From Eubacterium xylanophilum ATCC 35991 (GTDB lineage Bacteria; Bacillota; Clostridia; Lachnospirales; Lachnospiraceae): 64,000 nucleotides of DNA. The translations under genes were made by a program, and so were the position numbers. The notes beneath the pieces are model-generated. The model was not told where the DNA came from and ran no database searches. It was given only the letters and a program-made list of their open reading frames with translations. This document shows, piece by piece, positions 30,109 through 40,156 of the stretch (positions are counted from its first letter, which is position 1; each line of letters starts with the position of its first letter). The stretch lies in the NCBI RefSeq assembly GCF_000518685.1, contig NZ_KI912472.1, forward strand, positions 84,628-148,627, written 5' to 3'.

Positions 30109-33100
30109 TTATTTAATTACTTTCAGGTAAGAAGTATTTGACTCTTTGCCCTTCTTGGCCACACGACATACGACAAAGTACTTATACTTGACGCCACCCT
30201 GCTTGATAGAGATTGTCACGTCAGTACGTCCTATCTTCTTAGGTTTAACCTTGCCTTTTTTCGTCACCTTGGCAATCTTCTTCTTACTTGACTTGTACTT
30301 AACCTTTGCTTTCTTGCTCAAGTGTTTAAATCTGACTTTATATGACTTATTAGTTGGAATAAGCTTATAAAGTGCCACACTTGGAGCTTTGTACTTAGTC
30401 TTGTACTTGTATAAGCTGTAATTCTTCTTGAGATTCTTGCGAACCTTGAGATTTACAATATACTGAATCTGGCGTTTGCCCTTTGTTGCATTGATTATAA
30501 GCTTAGCTTTTCCAAGCTTCTTCTTGGTCTTAACAAGACCTTTTTTATTAATCGTTGCAATCTTTTTATTACTTGAACTACATCTGACTTTTGCCTTCTT
30601 AAAGTTGAGAAGCTTAATCTTGAATTTCATCTTGCGTCCCATAATCTTCTTCATGACAATTGTCGGAATATTTAGCTCTACAGTCTTGGCATTAAGTCTC
30701 TCGCCCTGACGGCCAAAATGTTCCGGAGTGGCTTTTGGCTTTGCATCATTTCCAGGCGCATTTGGCAGTCCGGATGGTGTCGGTGAAGCTTTTGGCCCTT
30801 CTGTTGGAGTACTTACAACTGTACCTCCACCAACTGCAAGTGGATTAACACTTGAATCTTTGGTTGAAACTGCTACAATCTTATATGTCATTCCCGGCTC
30901 AAGGCCTGAGAACTTAATCACATCATCTCCACCGGTTGTCCACTTGTCTGATGACTTTGGATCACTCTTATACTCTCCTGTTGTAGGATCCTTGGAAATT
31001 GTAACTACCTTGTACTCTTTGGTCTCAGGATCCTGCTCCATAACCGAGTATACTACATCCTTATCTGCAGGCTCAACTACTATATTGCCTGTATCATCAT
31101 TCTTATCTTCCGGTGTATTATTATCATTATACTCTGTCTTTATATCCTTGCTTGGAGTTGTGATATACTTAATCGTCTCAGCAACTTTTATAGCTGAAAT
31201 AATATATGAACCCGGATCTACCGTAAATTCGATGATTCCATTCTTTGTTCCCTTGTAATATCCAGGGTGCTCCGGATTGTTGGCATCAGGAGCATCAACT
31301 GTCACACCGTCGCGCTTTGTAGGCAGGTTTGTAAGCTGATTTCCCACTTTGTCAAATATTGCATAGATTGTATCTTCGTCCGTAGGCTTGACCTTAATCA
31401 CAATTTTCTCCGGCTTACCTGTCTCCTCCGGCTGAGGATTAATGTCAATATCTGCAACTGTACGCTTTAACTCATATGGTGCAGACTCCACTGTTCCATA
31501 ATATGGATCCTTACCGGTTACCCTGACAACAACCTTCTCATCAATGATATCATCGTTAACTGTCAGCGTTGGAGACTTGGCTCCTGCTATAGGCATAAGT
31601 GAACCATTATCAAGTACGATATACCACTGATAGTCTAACTTGTCACCATTTCTTACGTCCTCTGGACCAACGCCACTAATATCTGCTTTTAACACAGTTC
31701 CGACATTGATAACGTCCTGCCCATGGCTATCCTTCTCATCGTTGATAATTCTAGGATTTCCATTGATTGGCATCTTCACCGATGAACCATTCTCTCCCTC
31801 AATATCGTCATATGGCTTAACATTATTAGCATCATCATCACTCTCGGTCTTACCTTGAATCTTATATCCCTCAGCATCAACATAAACTGTTCCGGAATAA
31901 GAATTCTTTCCAGTTACCTTAAGTCTGATTTTCTTTGCTGCAACTTCACTGCCTGCTGTGTAACTCCTATCTGTTGCACCAGGAATATCCTCCCATTTGT
32001 TGGTTGTAGAATTAAATACCTGCCACTGATAGTTGGCATTTAAATCATTTATTGCCACATCCTCTGCTCCAGCTCTGAGTTCACTGAGTTTTATAGTTTC
32101 TCCGATATTTACTTCCTTTTTATCCAATTGTGCAAAAGTAATATCCTTTGTAGTTATCTGCACTCTTGATCCGTCAAGTCCATCTATGCTTGGATCAGTA
32201 TCACCAGGCACAGCCTTCTTGACAAAATCATCCGAAACACCTGGCGTCACTGCGTAAGATCCGGTGGCATCAACATAAACTGTTCCGTTATATTCACCAC
32301 TTCCTGTCACTTTACAGCGTATATAAGCCATTGTATACTGTGGCTCTACAACATAAATCGAAGAAGTTGCTCCAGGCAATGGCACCCATCCATTGGTCTC
32401 CCCGGCATACAGTTGCCACTCAAACTTGGCATTCTGATCATTTACCGGAACATTTTCACTTCCTGACATAATCTTGATTACGCTTACATCATCACCTGCT
32501 GCAATAGAGGTTCTATTGAGCTGAGCTGATGTAATAGTATTGCTGGCTGGCTCCGGTGTTACAACCGGTGTTGCCGTTGGCTTAATTGTCGGTGTTGCAG
32601 TTGGTGACTCTGTTGGCTTAACTGTTGGCGTAGCTGTTGGCTTTGGTGTTGGTGTAGATGGCTCTACATCTGAGTCAACAAAAATATTAAATGTATATGT
32701 GTGCTCATCACCTTTATTATCTACATAAACCACTTGGAAATAGTTATTTCCCTTTACTACTTCAACATCCTTAAAGCTGTCAAGTTTGAGAGTTTTATTT
32801 CCCGCACTGTTAGTTTTATAGAGATAAGTCTCTTTGTATGCATTATCTGTATAGCTGGTAAGGAAATCCACATACTCTCTTCCCTTATCACTTGTAACAG
32901 TTGCCACATATGGAGATGAGATTGTTCTCTCTTCTCCGTTGAAATTTGGCATCAAATCAACAGCTGTATCATTCTTGGTTATCTTAATATTTATAGCTGA
33001 ACTTGATACATTAACAGTTTTTTCATCGTCCATCAATAAGACAGTATCATCTCCCGGATTAGTTTCCGGATTAACCATTCCTTTGTCATATGGACTATAC

Positions 33101-34260
33101 TCAATATAATAGCCGTGGGCTCCCACACTGTTCACGTTAACTGTTGTATTTCTATTGGCCCAATCGTTCCATCCTCCATTTGCTGCACCATTATAGGCAT
33201 ATGTAGCAAACATCTCACGATTGTTATAATTATTAGGCTCCTGAACACTTCCAAGATTCCAATTGCTAAAATGGCTCTTATTGAACTCATCATTGATAGC
33301 TGTTCCTGTAAGTCCCTTGTAAAATGCCTCTCCTGCCTCCGGTCCGTCAACCCAGTACCAAGTCTGCATATTGTTGGTAATTGCAGCAATATTATCCGGA
33401 GCTTTAGAAGTAACATTCTGAGTTCTTACTTCATTCATAATCTTATATGTATCTGCATCATCGCCCGCTGAAGATGTGTTGTCATGTGTAACACCAATTC
33501 CATCCATATATACATAACGTGTTGCACCAATCCATCCCTCTACTGTTCCAAGAGCACTAACAACAAACTCTTGCTCCTCAGTGCTTGTGATGGTCGCAAG
33601 ATAGCCTTTCATTCCATTAAAAGACTTCATCTTAGCAGCTGCATATGCATTCTGCCATGTATTACCATTATCTGCATTATTGTTCTCTGTTCTATATCTA
33701 ACAAATTCGTAAAAATGCAACTTTCCATCTTCACCAACCATAACAGCTAAGTTCTCAACATTTACTGAACTGATAGCCGCATAGACGGTCTGTGGTGTTG
33801 TGGCAGATGCCTGTGTAAATACAATATTTTTGATATACTGAACTATTGTCTCTGTAGTGATATTACTACCTGTAATTGTAATAGCCTTATATCTGTCAGA
33901 ATTTGAATATTTTTCCACATAATCTGACTTGTCAGTAACTCCCTTAAACTTGATGCCACTTCCAGTAACATTGTCAGGAGATGTTGGCGTAAAGTATCCA
34001 CTGTTAACTCTTATAGAATATACAGTTAGCTTATCATTGTTATCTTTTCCCGTATACTCAATAGTTGGATTATTAAATCGATAAGTTCCCTGTGCCTTAC
34101 TCACAGTAGTCGAACTTCCCAGGTCAATATAACCCACTTCTGTGCTACCCGCTGCACTTACTTCTCGGGTATTGTTTCCCAATTCCGGAATCACAGTGAC
34201 AAGCATTACAAATGCAAGAATCACCGCAAGGATTCTAGAACGTTTTGTGTTGTAATTCAT
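30109..34260 (-). CDS. Large secreted surface protein with C-type-lectin-like domain
   Basis: The start is ATG 34260, six bases after GGAGGAAG. The 1383-residue protein begins with a signal peptide (RSRILAVILAFVMLVTVIP). At about 178-390 it has a C-type-lectin-like domain: TWQNAYAAAKMKSFNGMKGY, WIGATRYVY, WYWVDGPEAGEAFY, the EPNN carbohydrate/Ca2+ motif in SVQEPNN and GWNDW. Then come a Pro/Thr linker of PTATPT units (about 530-575), Ig-like repeats with PGAT...KVTG motifs (about 580-960), acidic Thr/Pro regions and two lysine-rich Big-like modules at the C-terminus (about 1203-1380, KKIATINKKGLVKTKKK and KKIAKVTKKGKVKPKK). No LPXTG is present; the basic modules may hold it to the wall. Probably an adhesin or glycan binder. 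Confidence 0.82.
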   Translation of the reverse strand: MNYNTKRSRILAVILAFVMLVTVIPELGNNTREVSAAGSTEVGYIDLGSSTTVSKAQGTYRFNNPTIEYTGKDNNDKLTVYSIRVNSGYFTPTSPDNVTGSGIKFKGVTDKSDYVEKYSNSDRYKAITITGSNITTETIVQYIKNIVFTQASATTPQTVYAAISSVNVENLAVMVGEDGKLHFYEFVRYRTENNNADNGNTWQNAYAAAKMKSFNGMKGYLATITSTEEQEFVVSALGTVEGWIGATRYVYMDGIGVTHDNTSSAGDDADTYKIMNEVRTQNVTSKAPDNIAAITNNMQTWYWVDGPEAGEAFYKGLTGTAINDEFNKSHFSNWNLGSVQEPNNYNNREMFATYAYNGAANGGWNDWANRNTTVNVNSVGAHGYYIEYSPYDKGMVNPETNPGDDTVLLMDDEKTVNVSSSAINIKITKNDTAVDLMPNFNGEERTISSPYVATVTSDKGREYVDFLTSYTDNAYKETYLYKTNSAGNKTLKLDSFKDVEVVKGNNYFQVVYVDNKGDEHTYTFNIFVDSDVEPSTPTPKPTATPTVKPTESPTATPTIKPTATPVVTPEPASNTITSAQLNRTSIAAGDDVSVIKIMSGSENVPVNDQNAKFEWQLYAGETNGWVPLPGATSSIYVVEPQYTMAYIRCKVTGSGEYNGTVYVDATGSYAVTPGVSDDFVKKAVPGDTDPSIDGLDGSRVQITTKDITFAQLDKKEVNIGETIKLSELRAGAEDVAINDLNANYQWQVFNSTTNKWEDIPGATDRSYTAGSEVAAKKIRLKVTGKNSYSGTVYVDAEGYKIQGKTESDDDANNVKPYDDIEGENGSSVKMPINGNPRIINDEKDSHGQDVINVGTVLKADISGVGPEDVRNGDKLDYQWYIVLDNGSLMPIAGAKSPTLTVNDDIIDEKVVVRVTGKDPYYGTVESAPYELKRTVADIDINPQPEETGKPEKIVIKVKPTDEDTIYAIFDKVGNQLTNLPTKRDGVTVDAPDANNPEHPGYYKGTKNGIIEFTVDPGSYIISAIKVAETIKYITTPSKDIKTEYNDNNTPEDKNDDTGNIVVEPADKDVVYSVMEQDPETKEYKVVTISKDPTTGEYKSDPKSSDKWTTGGDDVIKFSGLEPGMTYKIVAVSTKDSSVNPLAVGGGTVVSTPTEGPKASPTPSGLPNAPGNDAKPKATPEHFGRQGERLNAKTVELNIPTIVMKKIMGRKMKFKIKLLNFKKAKVRCSSSNKKIATINKKGLVKTKKKLGKAKLIINATKGKRQIQYIVNLKVRKNLKKNYSLYKYKTKYKAPSVALYKLIPTNKSYKVRFKHLSKKAKVKYKSSKKKIAKVTKKGKVKPKKIGRTDVTISIKQGGVKYKYFVVCRVAKKGKESNTSYLKVIK

Positions 34261-34302
34261 CTTAACTTCCTCCATACAATAAATATAAATAGTCACAACA
34301 GT

Positions 34303-34331
34303 ATTTTACTATGTTTTTACTATAAAGTCAA
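34303..34331 (-). promoter_or_regulatory. Promoter of the lectin-like surface protein
   Basis: On the minus strand TTGACT (34326-34331), 17-base spacer, TAAAAT (34303-34308). It lies twelve bases beyond the terminator of the preceding gene. Confidence 0.7.
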
Positions 34332-34342
34332 TTTTATGCACC

Positions 34343-34385
34343 AAAACACCCTCTTCGTCAGAGCATTCTGCCGAAAAGGGTGTTT
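34343..34385 (-). terminator. Terminator of the 34413-35456 gene
   Basis: AAAACACCCT and the complementary AGGGTGTTT form the stem, with further CG/TCG pairs inside. On the minus strand the stem ends in TTTT. Confidence 0.65.
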
Positions 34386-34412
34386 AGAGTAAATAAAATC
34401 TTTTACATATTG

Positions 34413-35456
34413 TCAATTTTTGTCGTCCTTCTCCTCTGAGCTGTTGTCCTCCTGCATGGCGATGCTGACAGTGACTTTAAAACTCTTCTTTTTGAAGGTG
34501 ACTGTAATTGTTGCATTGCCAACGCCCGTCGGAACAACTGTAATTCCGGAGTTATTGGCATTTACCTTCATAGATACGACTCCAGGATTAGAATTTTTCC
34601 ACTTTACATTGGCATAATCCTTGGTATTCAAACCCTGAAAATCTATAGGTTTGGCTTTATTCTTTGTAGTCGTCTTGTTGTAATACGTAAGCTTCTTATA
34701 TCCTACAGGATCGAAGCCTACCACGTAAACAGTGCAATAATATTTCTTGCCCTTGTACTGCGCGTAGATTTTGTAAGGTGCTCGGAGTTTCGCCGAAACC
34801 ACTCCTTTTTTACTTACTTTAATCCACTTTCTGTCATCCTTGTTTGCCACTACCCACTTCACTTTTGAAGCCGGTGCATTCATAAGCTTTAATGTCTTCT
34901 TCTGTCCAACGTCAAAATATACGACGCTTTCTTTTAGTTTTACCTTTTTCTTATTTGCTTTTTTGCCAGCCTTCTTTGTTACTTTTGTACTCTTTTTTGT
35001 AGCCTTAGATGAATTTTTTTTGCTACTTTTAGCGGCTGTAGAAGAAGATGAAACCAACTCTCCTATAATAATACTTTTCTTCTTGCTCCACGAACCAAAA
35101 ACTTTTGATTCTCCGTCGAGAACATATGCTCTCAACCTAACATAATACGTGTTTCCTTGTTTCAACTTTCTCGCACCCGTCTTGGTTGCATCGGAATTAT
35201 CGATACTGCAAGTCCAAACGCCCTTGGTAAATGATGAGTTGTTTGCCAGCTGAAGTTCAAAGCCATCGCACTTCTTGGACAACTTTTTCCAGAAGATATT
35301 AAAGCCCGTATCAACCTTAGTTATCTTGGTAACCACGACCTTTTCCGGCTTTTTTACAGAAGCCGCCTCACTCGCTACGCTCGAGGAAAATATTCCTATG
35401 AGAATGGAAAGTATCACGAGTATTGACAACACACCCTTATCCAGTTTGCCTAACAT
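34413..35456 (-). CDS. Secreted lysine-rich surface protein with FnIII-like and Big-like domains
   Basis: A 347-residue protein. A signal peptide (GVLSILVILSILIGIFSSS, cleavage likely after ASEA) is followed by a fibronectin-III-like domain (about 38-132, with YYVRLRAYVLDGESKVFGSW), a Lys/Ser/Thr linker (about 138-172) and two Big-like domains (about 175-245 and 255-335; KKGVVSAKLRAPYKIYAQYK, NSGITVVPTGVGNATITVTF). It resembles the C-terminal modules of the downstream lectin protein and the N-terminus of the xylanase. AAAGGTGG precedes the ATG. It has its own terminator. Probably a wall-associated protein of no known activity. Confidence 0.75.
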   Translation of the reverse strand: MLGKLDKGVLSILVILSILIGIFSSSVASEAASVKKPEKVVVTKITKVDTGFNIFWKKLSKKCDGFELQLANNSSFTKGVWTCSIDNSDATKTGARKLKQGNTYYVRLRAYVLDGESKVFGSWSKKKSIIIGELVSSSSTAAKSSKKNSSKATKKSTKVTKKAGKKANKKKVKLKESVVYFDVGQKKTLKLMNAPASKVKWVVANKDDRKWIKVSKKGVVSAKLRAPYKIYAQYKGKKYYCTVYVVGFDPVGYKKLTYYNKTTTKNKAKPIDFQGLNTKDYANVKWKNSNPGVVSMKVNANNSGITVVPTGVGNATITVTFKKKSFKVTVSIAMQEDNSSEEKDDKN

Positions 35457-35526
35457 TATTTCACCACCTTTTCAATAGTGTTTCACAAGTGTTTAGTTTT
35501 ATCGCATCAATAACTATTTTAAAACA

Positions 35527-35574
35527 TCCCACAAGGAAAGGATGAATCCTTGAAACATGCCTAACCTTGTGGGA
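35527..35574 (-). terminator. Terminator of nifJ
   Basis: TCCCACAAGG pairs with CCTTGTGGGA, and AAGGAT/ATCCTT forms an inner stem. On the minus strand TGTTTT follows. Confidence 0.75.
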
Positions 35575-35604
35575 ATATCATAGCTCTATATTATAATCCG
35601 TAGA

Positions 35605-38600
35605 TTATTTGTATAATTCAACAAGCTTCTCTAAGTGCTCGAAACGAGCCTTTGCTGCTTCCTCTGATTCCTTGAAGAGTCTCTCTGCTCTCTCTGGGAA
35701 TGGTTTGATAAGACGTGTATAACGTGCCTCGTTGTTGAGGAAGTCTTGGTAAGAACCGTCTCCTGCTTTTGATACAAGAGTAAATGGATTCTTGCCCTCT
35801 GCCTTAAGCTCTGGATTGAAGCTGAAGAGATTCCAGTAACCAGCCTTAACTGCTGCTTTCATCTCATCCTGGCAGTGATTCATTCCGCCCTTAGCGATTC
35901 CGTGGAGCTCGCAAGGTGCATATCCGATGATAAGTGATGGACCATTGTATGCCTCTGCCTCTGCAATAGCCTTAACAGCCTGTGCAGGATTTGCTCCAAG
36001 AGCAATCTGAGCAACATATACATATCCATAACTCATAGCGATTTCAGCAAGACTCTTCTTACCAACCTCTTTACCAGCTGCAGCGAACTGACAAACTTCT
36101 CCAATGTTTGAAGCCTTAGATGCCTGTCCACCTGTATTAGAATACATCTCTGTATCGAATACCATAACATTGACATTCTCACCAGATGCAAGTACGTGAT
36201 CAAGACCACCGAATCCGATATCGTATGCCCAACCGTCACCACCGAAGATCCATACAGACTTCTTAGCGAGGTACTGTTTCTTAGCAAGAATAGCCTTTGT
36301 CTTATCACACTTATCAGCAATCTTCTCAAGCTCTGCAATCATAGCCTTAGTTGCTGGTGTGTTAGCCTTTGTATCATCCTTAGTCTCGATGAACTTAGCG
36401 ATAGCATCCTTGAGTTCAGCTGATGCCTTATCTGAAGCAGCAAGCTCCTCAAGCTCTGCAATTGCATTGTCACGGAGATACTTCTGTCCGATGTACATAC
36501 CCAAACCATGCTCTGCGTTGTCCTCGAACAATGAGTTTGACCAAGCAGGACCCTGCTTTGAGTCTTTGTTTACAGTATATGGTGATGTAGCTGCAGGACC
36601 GCCCCAGATTGAAGAACATCCTGTTGCATTAGAGATATACATCTGCTCACCGAAGAGCTGTGTAACAAGTCTTGCATAACTTGTCTCAGCACATCCTGCA
36701 CAACTTCCTGAGAACTCGAGAAGTGGCTGATTGTACTGTGATCCGATAGGAGTTGCATCAGTAAATGCAGGCTTAATATCTTTCTTACCAACTGTAGCTA
36801 CTACATAATCAAATACTGGTTGCTCATCTGCCTGAGTCTCCTGTGGAACCATCTTGAGTGCGCCCTTAGCAGCTGCCGGACAAACAGTAACACACTCGCC
36901 ACATCCCATACAATCAAGTGGAGAAACGCTCATTGTGAACTTCATTCCCTCACCTGTTGCATGCTTAGAATCAGCAAGCTTGATGTTTGATGGAGCATTC
37001 TTAACTTCGTCAGCATCCAAGATAAATGGTCTGATAGTTGCATGTGAACATACGAATGCACAGCTGTTACACTGAACACATGTGTTAGGATCCCACTCAG
37101 GAACCATAACTGCTGTTCCACGCTTCTCATACTGAGATGCACCAATCTCAAACTGTCCATCTGCGATATCCTTGAATGCAGATACAGGAAGATTGTCACC
37201 ATCCATAAGTGCGATAGGATCAAGAAGCTCTGTAACCATCTTGACAACCTCTGGTCTTCCCTCATAAGCCTTCTTAGGAGCATCAGCTTCTGGATTAGCC
37301 CATGATGCAGGAACCTCTACCTTATGTACAGCATCTACACCAGCATCGATTGCTTTGTAGTTCATCTCTACTACTGCGTCACCCTTCTTTGAGTATGACT
37401 TCTTAGCAGCAGCTTTCATATATTCAACGGCCTCATCGATAGGCATGATATCTGCAAGCTTGAAGAATGCAGACTGAAGAATTGTATTAGTACGTTTACC
37501 CATACCAATCTCGATAGCCTTGTCAATAGCATTGATTGTATACAACTGAATATTGTTGTCAGCGATATACTTCTTAGACTCAGCAGGCATATGCTTGTCA
37601 AGCTCTTCATCCGACCACTGACAGTTAATCATAAATATTCCGCCAGGCTTAACATCCTGAACCATCTTATATCCCTTAACAACATATGATGGGTTGTGGC
37701 ATGCTACAAAGTCAGCCTGATTGATGTAGTATGGACTCTTGATTGGGTTGTCACCAAATCTCAAGTGAGAAATTGTGATACCACCAGTCTTCTTTGAGTC
37801 ATACTGGAAGTATGCCTGGATAAATTTATCTGTGTGGTCACCGATAATCTTTGTTGAGTTCTTGTTAGCACCAACAGTACCGTCTCCACCAAGTCCCCAG
37901 AACTTACACTCTTTTGTTCCTGGAGCAGATGTGATAGGAGCTGGCTTAACCTCTGGAAGTGAAAGATTTGTTACATCATCCACGATACCAATTGTAAATC
38001 TAGCCTTAGGCGCATCCTTAGCGAGCTCAGTATAAATAGCAAATACTGATGAAGGTGGTGTATCCTTTGATCCAAGACCATAACGTCCACCTGTAAGGAT
38101 AATATCATTCAAACCAGCCTCACGAAGTGTTGAAGCCACATCAAGATAAAGTGGCTCACCAAGTGATCCTGGCTCTTTTGTTCTATCAAGAACAGCAATC
38201 TTCTTAGCTGTCTTAGGAATAACCTTCAAAAGGCTCTTAGAAGACCATGGGCGGTACAAACGAACTTTGATAAGTCCAACCTTCTCACCCTTAGCTGTCA
38301 AGTAGTCGATAACTTCTTCTGCTACGTCACAGATAGATCCCATAGCGATAATAACTCTATCAGCATCCTCTGCACCATAGTAGTTAAACAAATCATAGTT
38401 TGTTCCAAGTTTGTCATTAATTTTCTTCATGTATTTTTCAACAACAGCTGGTAACTCATCATATACTGTGTTACAAGCTTCACGATGCTGGAAGAATACG
38501 TCACCATTCTCGTGAGAACCACGCATGGCTGGCTTTTCAGGATTCAATGCATGTGCACGGAATGCCTCAACTGCATCCATTGGGCACATCTCTTTGAGAT

Positions 38601-39168
38601 CCTCATAATCCCATTTCTCAATCTTCTGGATTTCATGTGATGTACGGAATCCATCGAAGAAGTTGATGAATGGTACTTTACCCTCCAATGCAGCAAGATG
38701 TGCTACAGGGCTAAGATCCATAACTTCCTGTGGATTAGTCTCTGCCAACATGGCAAAACCAGTCTGACGACATGCATATACGTCACTATGATCACCAAAG
38801 ATATTAAGTGATTGTGTAGAAACTGTACGTGCAGAAACATCAAATACACAAGGGAGCTGCTCAGCAGCAATCTTATACATATTAGGGATCATAAGCAAAA
38901 GTCCCTGTGATGCTGTAAATGTTGTTGTAAGAGCTCCAGTAGCAAGTGAGCCGTGAACCGTTCCGGCTGCACCAGCCTCAGACTGCATCTCTACAACTTT
39001 AACAGTGTTTCCAAAAATATTCTTCTGTCCTGCAGCAGACCACTGATCTACTGTATCTGCCATTGGGCTTGATGGAGTAATTGGATAGATACCTGCAACT
39101 TCTGTGTATGCGTATGCAACATGAGCTGCTGCTGTATTTCCGTCCATTGATTGTTTTACTCTAGCCAT
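35605..39168 (-). CDS. nifJ: Pyruvate:ferredoxin (flavodoxin) oxidoreductase
   Basis: A single-chain, 1187-residue PFOR that converts pyruvate and CoA to acetyl-CoA, CO2 and reduced ferredoxin, the central step of fermentation in these anaerobes. Domains in order are the N-terminal pyrimidine-binding half (with GITISHLRFGD in the linking part), the gamma domain, a two-cluster ferredoxin domain (CVQCNSCAFVC and CMGCGECVTVCPA, about 690-750) and the TPP-binding domain (SGSCAGCAETSYARL and GDGWAYDIGFGG, then FDTEMYSNTGGQASK). The Cys in CAGCAE near residue 820 is a ligand of the proximal cluster. It has its own promoter and terminator. It is a single gene and not part of an operon. Confidence 0.97.
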   Translation of the reverse strand: MARVKQSMDGNTAAAHVAYAYTEVAGIYPITPSSPMADTVDQWSAAGQKNIFGNTVKVVEMQSEAGAAGTVHGSLATGALTTTFTASQGLLLMIPNMYKIAAEQLPCVFDVSARTVSTQSLNIFGDHSDVYACRQTGFAMLAETNPQEVMDLSPVAHLAALEGKVPFINFFDGFRTSHEIQKIEKWDYEDLKEMCPMDAVEAFRAHALNPEKPAMRGSHENGDVFFQHREACNTVYDELPAVVEKYMKKINDKLGTNYDLFNYYGAEDADRVIIAMGSICDVAEEVIDYLTAKGEKVGLIKVRLYRPWSSKSLLKVIPKTAKKIAVLDRTKEPGSLGEPLYLDVASTLREAGLNDIILTGGRYGLGSKDTPPSSVFAIYTELAKDAPKARFTIGIVDDVTNLSLPEVKPAPITSAPGTKECKFWGLGGDGTVGANKNSTKIIGDHTDKFIQAYFQYDSKKTGGITISHLRFGDNPIKSPYYINQADFVACHNPSYVVKGYKMVQDVKPGGIFMINCQWSDEELDKHMPAESKKYIADNNIQLYTINAIDKAIEIGMGKRTNTILQSAFFKLADIMPIDEAVEYMKAAAKKSYSKKGDAVVEMNYKAIDAGVDAVHKVEVPASWANPEADAPKKAYEGRPEVVKMVTELLDPIALMDGDNLPVSAFKDIADGQFEIGASQYEKRGTAVMVPEWDPNTCVQCNSCAFVCSHATIRPFILDADEVKNAPSNIKLADSKHATGEGMKFTMSVSPLDCMGCGECVTVCPAAAKGALKMVPQETQADEQPVFDYVVATVGKKDIKPAFTDATPIGSQYNQPLLEFSGSCAGCAETSYARLVTQLFGEQMYISNATGCSSIWGGPAATSPYTVNKDSKQGPAWSNSLFEDNAEHGLGMYIGQKYLRDNAIAELEELAASDKASAELKDAIAKFIETKDDTKANTPATKAMIAELEKIADKCDKTKAILAKKQYLAKKSVWIFGGDGWAYDIGFGGLDHVLASGENVNVMVFDTEMYSNTGGQASKASNIGEVCQFAAAGKEVGKKSLAEIAMSYGYVYVAQIALGANPAQAVKAIAEAEAYNGPSLIIGYAPCELHGIAKGGMNHCQDEMKAAVKAGYWNLFSFNPELKAEGKNPFTLVSKAGDGSYQDFLNNEARYTRLIKPFPERAERLFKESEEAAKARFEHLEKLVELYK

Positions 39169-39212
39169 TTGTTCGAATCCTCCTTAAAAAAATTTTTTAT
39201 TCGCTAACTTAT

Positions 39213-39241
39213 ATTTTAGCACCAATGCCAAAAAATGTAAA
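39213..39241 (-). promoter_or_regulatory. Promoter of nifJ
   Basis: On the minus strand TTTACA (39236-39241), 17-base spacer, TAAAAT (39213-39218). Confidence 0.75.
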
Positions 39242-39267
39242 GCAAATCCAAAAAAAACTTCACATTC

Positions 39268-39307
39268 AAAAAAAGCCGAGTCCACTAGGATTTACCTAGT
39301 AGACTCG
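39268..39307 (-). terminator. Terminator of the DUF975 gene
   Basis: CGAGTCCACTAGG and CCTAGTAGACTCG form a 13-bp stem (one wobble pair on the RNA) with a five-base loop, then seven T on the minus strand. Confidence 0.9.
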
Positions 39308-39318
39308 TAGTATTTTCA

Positions 39319-40047
39319 TTAATAATTCTTCAAAGTCTTATACAGATATGCATCTGTCATCGCCACATATGGGGCCACATAAAAAATCTCAAGAATTCCA
39401 AGTGTCATGATGCCAAGAATATGCCATCCGAGGAATGATAAGTCAAGTACAAATGCAGACCATTTATTACCCTGCATCATCTCCTTACTCATTCTAAATG
39501 CTTCCTTATAACTAAGCTCTGGATGTTCTGCCATGATATAAGGAATCATTCTATATTCATATGACTTCACAATTCCAGGAATCCAGAATAACATAGACCA
39601 CAGAAAAATGAACAACTGCATTAGGAACATAGTCTTAACTGTGTTTCCGTATGCTCCCTTTTTGAAAGGGCTCATGATTCGACTTATCTCTGATACCGTC
39701 AAATCCTCTGTTGTACAGTCGACAAAGTATCTCTTACATCCAACCATAAGCGGATTTTTAAGAAAAATACCCAGTGCTGTGCCGAATAGAATAGCAACAG
39801 CTACAACAGCAAGAACTGCAAGAATTACAGCTATAAGCACTGCCATCTCATCTTGACTCATATGCCCACCACTAAATTTGGGGCGTTTTCCGCTCTTGTC
39901 ATCAAAAATTTTTCCAATATTGCTCCATGAGCCACCGGCTCCTCCTCCTGCTATGACGCCAATGATAATAGAAACAACTATAAGTCCCCATTTACATCTT
40001 CTGTATGCGTCTTTGGCTCTGTCTTTCAACTCACTTCTTGTCCACAT
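39319..40047 (-). CDS. DUF975 family integral membrane protein
   Basis: A 242-residue protein of the DUF975 family, common in Firmicutes and of unknown function. The N-terminal RSELKDRAKDAYRR, the NPLMVGCKRYF segment, the core FLWSMLFWIPGIVKSYEYRM and DLSFLGWHILGIMTLGI with YVAPYVAMTDAYLY are family hallmarks. About five or six membrane segments are visible. A Gly/Lys-rich loop (about 35-62) replaces the usual short first loop. A GGAGG precedes the ATG. It is transcribed alone from the promoter at 40094-40122. Confidence 0.85.
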   Translation of the reverse strand: MWTRSELKDRAKDAYRRCKWGLIVVSIIIGVIAGGGAGGSWSNIGKIFDDKSGKRPKFSGGHMSQDEMAVLIAVILAVLAVVAVAILFGTALGIFLKNPLMVGCKRYFVDCTTEDLTVSEISRIMSPFKKGAYGNTVKTMFLMQLFIFLWSMLFWIPGIVKSYEYRMIPYIMAEHPELSYKEAFRMSKEMMQGNKWSAFVLDLSFLGWHILGIMTLGILEIFYVAPYVAMTDAYLYKTLKNY

Positions 40048-40093
40048 AATAATCCTCCGTAATGTTCTTTAGTATTTGACAAAAGTCTCTTCA

Positions 40094-40122
40094 ATTCTAT
40101 CATATTGTTGGAATATTTGCAA
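40094..40122 (-). promoter_or_regulatory. Promoter of the DUF975 gene
   Basis: On the minus strand TTGCAA (40117-40122), 17-base spacer, TAGAAT (40094-40099). One GGAATATTT motif lies in the spacer and -35 region. Confidence 0.6.
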
Positions 40123-40156
40123 ATTGGATATGTCACAGTGCTTTTGGGGTCGAATA

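Noticed and set aside
32520-32680. Short DNA tandem repeat as a regulatory element
   Set aside because: It encodes the PTATPT linker of the lectin-like protein. The repeat follows from the protein sequence.
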